Assembly (NCBI GenBank): GCA_030704615.1
Contig: CM060734.1
Location: forward strand, 28,722,042-28,786,041
From: Takakia lepidozioides
Taxonomy: Eukaryota > Streptophyta > Takakiopsida > Takakiales > Takakiaceae
DNA length: 64,000 nucleotides
Direction: 5' to 3'
Shown: positions 26,601-35,165 of the stretch, piece by piece
Layout of the letters: every line of letters starts with the position of its first letter
Position numbering within the stretch: position 1 is the stretch's first letter
The notes under the pieces: generated by a model
Database searches by the model: none
Told to the model about the DNA's origin: nothing
The model's input: only the letters and a program-made list of their open reading frames with translations
Translations under genes and position numbers: made by a program

Positions 26601-26699
26601 TCGTGGCAGATGTGGGATGAGATGCGGAGAGAGAGAGAGAGTCATTGGATCTCTCAAGGAGCAATATGAGGAGTGGGGAGAGCAGGGATGCCTCGGCGT

Positions 26700-26810
26700 G
26701 AGCCTGGTCACGTGAGCGCGTGAGCGCAACTGCGCTCACGCCACGTCACCTTGCGCAAATGCCACGTCACGGGGCTCACTCCACGTCATCACACGTGAAG
26801 GCCTCGTCAC
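26700..26810 (+). repeat. Cluster of GCGCTCACGCCACGTCA-type motifs
   Basis: The core CCACGTCA occurs at least three times within about 110 bases, together with TCACGTGA and GAGCGCGTGAGCGC. A similar cluster lies at 44.5-44.66 kb. CCACGTCA/TGACGTGG is the classic plant bZIP (G-box/C-box hybrid) recognition core, but regulatory use here is not shown. Confidence 0.6.
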
Positions 26811-27000
26811 CACGCGCCCAGAAAGAAGTGGAGTGTATTCCCGCGGATTGGCACCCTTTACCGCGGAAACAAGCTGGACGACATAATGAAAGGCATTGAA
26901 TAAAGGATGGATGAATGTACAGTTGGATGATAAACAGATGGATGAGTGTGAAAAATGAATGTAGATGGATGAATGAGGGATGGATAAGAGTAAAATGGAT

Positions 27001-27260
27001 GAATGTATAATGGATGTTGAGCAATGACAAAAATTCATGACAGGAAGATGCATGACCAAATCTTTTGACGAATGCACAACGTATATGAAATGAGTGTGGA
27101 AGGTTTGTGGGGTGGATTAAAGAGTACAGAGGATGAATGTACAATGGATGTTGTACAAAGGAAAAAATTCATGAATGGAGCACGCATGAATACAGTGTAG
27201 ATGAATGCACAATGGATATGAGAAGAGTCAGGGAGGTTTGTGAGATGGATTCATACATAT
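27001..27260 (+). repeat. Two-copy tandem repeat of about 135 bp
   Basis: GAATGTATAATGGATGTTGA at 27001 and GAATGTACAATGGATGTTGT at about 27136 begin two diverged copies that share AAAAATTCATGA and a later GGTTTGTG...GTGGATT block. Short GGATGAATG motifs extend upstream to about 26900. Non-coding. Confidence 0.7.
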
Positions 27261-29726
27261 TGCAATTTAAACGAAAGTTGATTCTGTGATTATTATTTGT
27301 TCTAAAGGAACAACTACGGTGGAGGAAGGGGATTCAACGTTTTCCAGATAATATGAAAATGAATATTAAAAGAATATAGTTCAGTCTGACTCAGAGTCAG
27401 TACAATGTATCCCCGCTTCCTCTGCATCTAAGTCTAAGTATTTTAGAACACCGGATCCACGCTGGATACACCTACGGCTGGCCACTAAAAAGTCAGGGGA
27501 TAGGGACTCGGCCGCGTGAAGTGCCATTGCTTCGGCATAAACAGGAAGCAGAAAATTGGAAAGGGGGCTGTCGAAAACAGACTCGCCAGAAATGACTGTA
27601 TCTCCTGAAGATCCACCGCTGCCTTTCCTGAAAGACAGCCTGAAAAAATTATTACTGTAACTTTGATGTTATCGAGAAATTGAGTATGACTCCCAAAGAG
27701 GGTTTAGCACTTACTCACATGAAAAGTCGTTGTCGACCTGCTTATCTTCGGGATCGTCATCATTTCGAATTTGAATCCGATCAGTCTATGTGCCTGAAGT
27801 GGAGCCAGACAAAAGGGGGAGGAGCACTGTGTTGTAGAGGTCAGAATCACCCTCCATGCCAAAAAGGCTTCTTCCGCCTGCCTTGCATGCATGGTAAGTT
27901 GCTCCTGCACCAGACAGGAGAACATGAACAGTTTGGAGGGGGGGATTTAAGCAGATGAAACTGTTGAAAGGAAACCAATTCGGAAGGGAAAAAACAAACC
28001 TGTGGACACAGAAAGATCGACCACCCGTGCAGAGCGGTGGCTGCATGACTCCAGCAGTATTTGCATGAACGCTGGTGACTTTTTCTTTGCACCTCTCCAG
28101 GGAGTGCCATCTGGTCTCTTCAGAGTCTGACTGGACTGCATGAAGTTGTACAAAATGTCATCGACATGGGGCTCATAGGGGGGGTTGACGAAACAACCCT
28201 GGTCAGAAATCCCAAGCTGCGGATGGAGGATGGTGTCTTTGAGGTGCGAATCCTCCGCAGGCAGATCGCCTCGAATATCCTCTTCTGCCAAAGATAGCAG
28301 GTTAGTGTGGTAAACACAATCTATAGTGGAAGTGTGTACATCGGCTATTCAGAACTCAGACACCAAAAAATCATGAATCGGTGATGATCGGTGTCGATCA
28401 TAACACATTCTACTAGAGTGGAGCTGCAGAGAAAATTGAAACTCGTGATCAAAGCACAAGCAGAAGGGAGACGGCATACCAGCTGACCAGGGAAACCCCC
28501 TTTCACAAGGTAGAGGCTGTTCACACAATTCCATGTGCGCAAAACTTCAAACCCTGAAGACTTGAGGTATGATGCCAATGCCCGACGACTATCATTGTCA
28601 CATGACTGAAAAAGCAGAAGTGTCCCTGCATCAGAGAGGAAGTTGTTACAGAACCCGAACACCCAACTCCAGTAGTTGTCCTCGAATTTGTTCCAGCCTG
28701 GCGTCTTGCCCTTTGGAAGAACTTCTGGCACAGCCTGGCCATCCGGGATGTCGAGAATGACAATGTCGGCCGCATAAGTTTTCTGCACACCGCTCACGAA
28801 GGTGGGACCTGTGCTCACCTGCAATAGACATCTTTTTTATAAGAACGATGGCAAGATTGTTTTCAAAGAACGAGACTGAAATACTGCCAACGAAACTTTC
28901 AGAGAAAAAGGAAAGAAACTAGAATTCTCACCAGATTGAGGAATGAGATTATATTGTCCCAGGTAGGGGATGGCACCCCAGTGTAACCTTTCTTTCGACT
29001 CTGCATCATCGAAAGCCAACCCTCATTAACAATTTTCATCTCTCCTGCTGAATCAGAACGGGAAGGGTGTGGCTTGGCATCGAACACGCACTGAAGAGTG
29101 CGGGTATATCTTCCAGCAGTAAAGTCCTGCCCACTCTCCATCTCCTTTTCATTCTCCTTCCCCTTGTCATTTTCCTTCTCTTTGGACTTGTCTTTGTCCT
29201 TTGGCTTTGCTGGTGAGGTTGGCTATGACATCAACAGCCTTGTCTTTTGGTTTGCGGCCCGCCTTCTTTCCCTTCTGCAGCGTTCCCTGAGCATCAAGCT
29301 CCTTGGCAGCCAATGTTGCTATGTTTCGTTGATACTCTTCGTCAGTCAAAGGCGCCAGCATCTCAGCGTTATTGTTCAAGTATTTCATATGCTGTTCTTG
29401 AAAGGTCGTGTGCTCAGGTGGGCAGTCAAGGTACCACCCACAGTCTCTGAAGTGAGAAGGACTCCAGTCCTTCAATATCCCTGCAGTATACATGGTTGGA
29501 TCGTTTGCAGGGTTCGACCACATGTCAAGATAGTCGGGAATTCCGCTCAGGTGATTTCCTTCCATAAGCACATATTTCGTGTACCTGAAAAAAGGAGATA
29601 AATCCCAACCCACAAAAGCGCTCAGTGCGTAAGATGCAAGTAGAACAGAATAAAAAAAACATAGATTGAAATGGCTCTGAGAACTGCTCCAAAGACCTTT
29701 CAGGACCACACTACTGCTCCAGATAT

Positions 29727-30449
29727 GAATGTCGTCAACGCCATTCAGAACATTCCATTCAATGATACTGTAAATACACCCTAATCCAGGTGAATGCAAA
29801 TTATCGTTTAGGAATGACACAGACATAGAAGTGAATGTCGTCAACGACATTCACTAATGAAGCCAAATTATTACTTAAATGAAGCAAAATCACAGGATGG
29901 AAATCAAAAAATCGAGTAAGGAACCCTCCAAGAAAACTCAATGCACATTCATAACGAACATATCACTGAGGACCTCACAACATCACTGTATGTGAATGGC
30001 GTCAACGCCATTCAGAAAAATACCAAAAAGAAACCAATTACTTAGCTCCCAATCCATGTAAATTCAATTTGTCGCTGTTGAATAATACAGACACAGCAGT
30101 GAATGTCGTCAACGACATTCACTTTGGATTTCTCATAACAGAGCTTATCAAGCCTCTAGATTCCTCGCAAGAGGCAAAAACAATGCAGAACAACTGAATG
30201 TCTGCATTGACATTCAGCAAAATGAAGTGAGGAACCCTCACTGTAACCTCTATGGACATTACAAAAATTTACATAACTCTGAGGACCTCTCAACAACTCC
30301 GTATGTGAATGTCGTCAACGCCATTCAAGGACATTATCAATTCTAATCAGGGACAATATAATTGCACCCTTAGATCCTAACCAGGTGAATTCATATACTT
30401 GCTTAAGAATGACTCAGACAAAGAAGTGAATGTCGTCAACGACATTCAA
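29727..30449 (-). repeat. Seven 24-bp palindromes in intron 3 of the ParB/methyltransferase gene
   Basis: Palindromes with arms GTGAATGTCGT and ACGACATTCAC around a two-base centre CA lie at 29831-29854 and 30099-30122, with near-identical versions at 29727-29746, 29992-30015, 30194-30217, 30305-30327 and 30426-30449. Some use GGC/GCC instead of GTC/GAC in the arms, and changes in one arm are often matched in the other (29992: TGAATGGCGT with ACGCCATTCA). They sit in a degenerate tandem unit of about 265-310 bases carrying two palindromes each, anchored by GAGGACCTC upstream and CAGACA...AGAAGTGAATG in the middle. Confidence 0.92.
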
Positions 30450-31339
30450 TCTGGATCTAAGATTGCAATCCATATGAAGCCACATTTTTTCCCAAAAAAA
30501 ACAGTAGAGTTTCAAGTATGACATTGCACCTGTACACAACTCGCATCATGGCCCACTCTCCTCCAACCTGACCGTCAAAGTCGTTGGACCGTAAAATGTT
30601 ACCATCTTTGGAGAACTCCCGGAAAAAACAGTATCTCCAGGTGAGACCTCTCCACTTCCTTATGTATGCCTCCAATGACATTTGGGGAGGGGAAACAATC
30701 GAAATGTTCAGGTCCTTTAAAGTCTGATCCAGCACAATGACGGCGCGCTTTTCGAGCTGCAAATAGTATATTTGTCAGAATTGCAAATAAGATACTCATC
30801 ACATAGACACTACAGACGGAATGAAATCTCCTGGATGACTTACTTGTTCACGTCGTGCATAGCTGTAAGAAGCCTAGCGATGTCGTTTCCAGGATCCAAA
30901 ACCATTACCTCCACAACACCATGCTTGTCTTTGTCTTTCGAATGGTGTTTCTGAATGTATCCCATCCATGCCAGCAATCGGTGGTTGCCGTCCTAGACGT
31001 AGAACATGTGGTTGCAGAATTGTTGGGTGTTCTTTCCCATCATGAGGCCCAGCTCGAACTCCTCATTGGCATCTTTTCAGCACTCATCCCAGTTATCACT
31101 GATCTCTGGAGACACTAATGTGCTTTTCCCATTTATATCCGTCAGTGACACATTAAAAACTTGTGCACCAAGTCTATATCCATGCACAAAATCACTCTCC
31201 AATTTTGTTATGTCATGGGAAAGAGGTGGACGCACAACAGGCATTGATATCATCCGGCACAGAGGTATGTCCAGACGCCCTCCAGATACGAGCATGTCCC
31301 TTATAACCTCCTGAGAGTTTACCTTCTGGAATGACATGA

Positions 31340-32686
31340 GTTCTTTCACCTTGTCAAGGTAGTGCACTTCGGATTCATCTGCTTCATCTGTATTCTCTAA
31401 GCTTTTTGCGGACTCGTCCCCGTCTCCAGATCCTTTCCCCTCTGATCCTGTAGGCTTCGACCTCACAGTTTTCTGCACGATGCCATTCAGTTCTGACTGA
31501 GTGATTTGCAAATAGTGAATGGCGGTAACAACCATCACTCTGTCTCAAGGAAACTCACCATGAATGGTGTGAAAGAATTCAGCACAATCTACACAAGCAA
31601 AGCTGAGACTGTCGTATTCAAAACAAAAGCGAGAGCGATAGCGAACGGCGTTAACGACAATCACAAAAGATAACGACCTGCCGGATCGGTGTTGTGTAAT
31701 GACATACATGTGCAACTGATTGGCGGCAACGACATTCAGTGTAGTTTAGGGCGGATAGTAAGTGCAGACTCTCTCTTCAAACACATAGGTACATAAATCT
31801 CATGAGGAGAATCGAATGGCGTTAACGACGCTCGCAATTCAGTAGTTCCTGCTAAAGAAGGGAAGAGGAAGGACTCCTTGAAAGGCAATCAGACAGATTG
31901 TATGATCTGAACACCAGTGAATGACTCTACCGATAGTCACCAACTCATTGTGCTGTAAACCCTTCGCAGAGAAGTAGAAAGCAAATCACCTTTGTGATGG
32001 TCGGTAGCGACAATCCCTGTCTGGGACATTCCACTCAATCTCTACGCATATCTTCAACAATGAAATGTAAGTTAGATAAAACTTACTGGCACCTTCTTAG
32101 GTTTTGAAATTTGATCCCCTTCTGCAGCTTTCCTCTTCTCTCTCACATCTGCTGGAATTTCTGTCTGCGCTAGGGTTTCTTGACCTTCTCCCGGTTCGGC
32201 GTTCCGCGTGCTTCCACCTCCTTCAGTGTCCCTGCGAATCATCTCTGCCTCCACAGGCTGGCGCACTCTTATCGCCGACTGTGTCACAGCCGCTGCCTCA
32301 GTCTCTGTCTGCTCTTGTAAATCAGTCTCCGCGTTCACCTGCTGCCTTGGCCCTGTGTTCTCCAACAAACAACGCCTCGTCATTTTCTCTCTTGCTCTGC
32401 GTCTCTCTCTAAGGGAAGTAAAATAAAGAGACTTTCTTCTCTTTCGTATTCTAGAAGGAACCCTCTCCAGCTTGACTACCACTCTCCCTCTAAGCGCGAA
32501 AAGTAGAAAAACGCAGTGACTCCCGATTTCTTGCGGGATTGCCTGCGTTCTTGCGTGTCTCTAGAAGCATCGGATTCCCTCCCGCGTGACCGTTACACAT
32601 AGTCATTCCCTTATTAGTGCACATGCCAGCAATTGGTGTACAGCTGTTCGTATTCAGTTATGGATGTCTGACGTGTGTCGCCCAAA
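31340..32686. repeat. 1,347-bp direct repeat, left copy
   Basis: This segment, comprising part of exon 2, intron 1, exon 1 and the upstream region of the ParB/methyltransferase gene, recurs at 38626-39972 with exactly the same length and about two dozen substitutions (near 2%) and no indels that I could see. The left copy continues into an entire gene on one side and abuts copy C of the gypsy family on the other. Confidence 0.92.
31515..32015 (-). repeat. Further degenerate palindromes of the same type in intron 1
   Basis: Related 22-24 base elements lie at about 31515-31538 (GTGAATGGCGGT...CCATCAC), 31641-31664, 31716-31739, 31811-31834, 31917-31940 and 31994-32015. They keep the outer GTGAATGG or GTGAT and inner CGNTAACGAC pattern but have poorer arms than those in intron 3. 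All fall in the intron between the first and second exons, and the duplicate copy at 38.8-39.3 kb retains them. Confidence 0.75.
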
Positions 32687-32689
32687 CAC

Positions 32690-33579
32690 TGCCCCACCAA
32701 AATGTGTCAACGCCATCCATGGCACCTAGTTCTCGCCCGACTGTTACCGAGGCGGAGGTTTCTATGCCATTGGGGAGAGCTACACGTGCAGCACTGACAC
32801 CTGCTGCCAAGGCTAGTGCGGCCGGTGTGTTATTGGGGGCAGCCACCTCTGTGTGTCAGGCCCCACTGTTCTCGGCAACAATGATTGCGACGCCGGGGGT
32901 GAGACCAGCTGTAGTGTTCCGACTAGCAGCAACACTCTGTGAGAGTGGGGAGGTCACTTCATCTTCTGCGGAGTTAGTGGAAGGTGTAGTGGCAGAGGGA
33001 TCCTCGGATTTGAGGGTCAAGACTGCCACGGCTGCGCCCTGGCAAGCTGCAGCTGTCAGGTTGACGGAGCTGCCGGCTAGGCCAGCCTTTGAGCGCGCCA
33101 TGGTGACACCTGGAGTTGTCTTGTTAGACAACCAGGGAGACATTTTCACTTTGAGTGGACCGGCAGGCAAGAAGTACCGGCCACTGCGGGTCTTGTTGGA
33201 CTCGGGAGCTCAGCCACTGATGTTGGGCAGAGCTGCTATTGCAGGTTTGGGCCTCATGGAGGCGGATATGGAGCCTTGTCCTTTCCAGATACAGACATCT
33301 CTGGGAGGATCAGAGCAGGCTCGGGGCATGACACGGCATCAGTTGGCCATTAGACTGCAGCCGGATCATCCTATCGATGGCTCAGCAATGCGAGCCAAGG
33401 CCATTGTGACAGACGCAGTCTCTTACGATGTCCTCGTTGGTGGGGCAGTGTTATACCCCATGGGCTTCACCCTGGATTTTTGGGAGGAGTCAGCATCCTA
33501 CAGGCCTGGATGGCAGTCAGGCGATGGTCGCCGTGCACAGCTCCCTATGACATTCATTGGGGGTATAGCGGCTGCCTAG
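32690..33579 (+). pseudogene. Aspartic protease region of copy C
   Basis: Frame 1 from the left edge of the element to a TAG at 33577. It carries an Ala/Thr-rich linker with LGAATSVCQAPLFSATMIA and the protease signature LLDSGAQPLMLG (about 33190-33225), then CPFQIQTSLGGSE and VLVGGAVLYPMGFTLDF. The catalytic aspartate is in DSG. The frame continues downstream of the TAG without a shift, so in the ancestor protease and methyltransferase were fused; the stop is probably a CAG-to-TAG change. Confidence 0.85.
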
Positions 33580-33588
33580 CGGGGCAAG

Positions 33589-35160
33589 ATGCCAACACTA
33601 ACCGCCTTTACAGCTGCAGTTAGTTGGCCTGGAGAGTTGTTGGAAGGCAATGCCCATGCAGAGGATGTGCCACCTCCAGCAGAGCAGGATGACATGCATG
33701 GTATGGTGGAGTTGCCTGCCATGGTTGCTCACACTCCATTGTGGGGTACGAGCAAGGATTTGCAGCAGGCTGCTGATCAACGGGTGCAACAAGCCTGGGT
33801 AGAGGCTTTTGTTCCGTCAGGAGAGGAGGAGAGTGCGGGTATTGCACCAAGACCACCTCAGTTGTCACCATTGGATACCACACCTATTGTGTGGCAGTAT
33901 CCAGATGAAGGCATTTGCCTTCTGGACTTGTTTGGCGGGGTCAGCACCGGATTGGCTGCTGTGCTACAGGCAGGTGTACGAGTTTGACGTTACCTGTATG
34001 TGGAGAGGGATGAGACTGCACGACACGTCTCACTGCGCCATGTTGCTCAGTTGGTACAGCAATACCCTGACTTGTTGCCAGTGTCTGCAGTTCGTGGATA
34101 CCAACAAGCCTTGCCAGCAGACATTTCTTTGCTGGGGGCGCAGGATTTGGAGCAGGTTGGCTCCATTGAACTGGTAGTGGCAGGTTGGCCCTGCCAAGGG
34201 CATTCATCAGCCGGGCATGGCAATGGATTGCGAGACTCAAGGACGGGTCTGTTTTGGGAGATGGTGCGGATTTTGCGCTGCTTGCAGCTTCATCAAGCTA
34301 TATCTCCAGCATACATCTTGGAGAATGTACCACTGATGGGTGATTCTCGGGCCAGGGTGATGGCCAGTGTGCATCAAGTCCGGTCGTGGCTTGGGTCAGC
34401 AGTGTTGCTGGATGCAGCTGCAGTGGGGTCTTGAGCTCATCGTCCACGGCTTTGGTGGACTAACTTGATGCCACCCGCACTACTCAAGCGTGCATTTGAT
34501 GGGGTGCAGCGGCCAGCACACCTCACCGTGGATGGCATTTTGGACACAGGGAGACAGTCTCAACGTGTGAGACACGATGACCGTTCGCCTTTGGCAGTGG
34601 TCAACAGGGTGGGTCAACCACGAGCAGCATTACCTACACTGCTCAGCTTCCCAGGATCTCATGCTTTTCGGGATGGTGGACCTGGCCTCCTGTGGGATGC
34701 TCAGTTGCAGCAGTTAGTGGAGCCTAATGCCGACGAGCGAGAGCGGGCTATGGGATTTTCCACTGGGACCACGGCGGTGCCTTCTCTTTCTGAGGCATCA
34801 CGGCGTCAGGTGTTGGGGCAAGCAATGGATCTCAATTGCTTGACTTGGATTATCAGCTTGGCTATGGCTGAGCAACGTAGAGTGCGGAGTGCACTCCCCT
34901 TCATGGTCTCTCTGCCTACCGAGACGGTACAGGCAGCGAGTGGGGGCGAGCCGGTGAGGACCACGGGGTGTAGACATCCACGGCACACGTGGGAGGTGCT
35001 CGAGGTCCAAAGGGAGTTGGCAGCCAAGGTAGCTGTGATGGATGAGGTTGGGGATTTTTCTCGGGTTGAGGAGGTTCTCAATGATGAGATGATGGGGCAG
35101 GATGAGGCCTTGTCATTGACTGAGCAGGAAGGGGGTACTGCTCAAGAGGTTGCAGCATAG
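33589..35160 (+). pseudogene. DNMT3-like cytosine-5 DNA methyltransferase of copy C (two TGA stops)
   Basis: Would methylate cytosines in DNA. Motifs in one frame: I, CLLDLFGGVSTGLAAVLQAG (33.92-33.98 kb); II, YVERDE; IV, VAGWPCQGHSSAGHGNG (34.18-34.23 kb); VI, YILENVPLMGD (34.31-34.34 kb); VIII, AAAVGS-stop-AHRPRLWWTN (34.42-34.46 kb); IX and X, DERERAMGF and LGQAMDLNCLTW (34.73-34.85 kb). The linker between VIII and IX is about 90 residues, where target recognition would lie. The stops at 33985-33987 and 34432-34434 are both TGA at positions where copy B has CGC or CGT, the pattern expected when CGA decays to TGA. A further TAG at 35158-35160 separates it from RT in the same frame. An acidic linker follows the enzyme. 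Confidence 0.92.
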
Positions 35161-35165
35161 CAACC

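Larger units (their letters stand above)
19581..26620 (+). mobile_element. Ty3/gypsy element copy B, 5' half: LTR, leader, gag, protease, DNA methyltransferase
   Basis: Begins with a candidate 5' LTR at 19581-19935, then an unusually long non-coding leader (about 2.7 kb) with two tandem-repeat arrays, then gag, aspartic protease and a cytosine-5 methyltransferase in the plus orientation. Protease and methyltransferase are clearly homologous to those of copy C. Homology stops at about 26.6 kb, before RT, so the 3' half is missing. The element is complementary to copy A, which has only the 3' half; copy C overlaps both and shows that they belong to one family. Several stops and frameshifts make it inactive. 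Confidence 0.85.
27381..32482 (-). pseudogene. ParB-like/beta-class DNA methyltransferase-like fusion gene, eight exons, damaged
   Basis: Exons inferred on the minus strand: 32482-32087, 31496-30844, 30756-30530, 29584-28932, 28818-about 28480, 28284-28000, 27904-27715, 27627-27381; roughly 990 codons. Exon 1 is basic then acidic. Exon 2 holds a ParB/Srx-like motif, FYV-stop-DGNHRLLAW, followed by VVEVMVLDP. Exon 5 reads as a beta-class methyltransferase half, ADIVILDIPDG at the motif IV position, then FLSDAGTLLLF and SSGFEVLRTWN. Exon 6 has KKKSPAFMQILLES and ARVVDLSVSTG, completed across the splice by exon 7 (ATYHACKAGGRSLFGMEGD), the motif I/X order of the beta class. Exon 8 is an acidic tail. 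Several splice phases agree exactly; the junctions after exons 2 and 5 are uncertain. Defects: two stops in exon 2, a frameshift near 29205, a TAG at 27786-27788. The catalytic motif DIPDG departs from DPPY. Confidence 0.72.

Noticed and set aside
28000-28284. NPPY in exon 6 of the ParB/methyltransferase gene as the catalytic motif IV
   Set aside because: In beta-class enzymes motif IV precedes the strand-helix pattern seen in exon 5 (ADIVILDIPDG then LLLF). The NPPY lies too close to motif X/I and lacks the following pattern, so it is probably incidental.
29727-30449. The palindrome array as a CRISPR array
   Set aside because: Spacing is irregular, the repeats are dyads with changes in matched positions, the genome is eukaryotic, and the array lies inside a spliced gene without cas genes.
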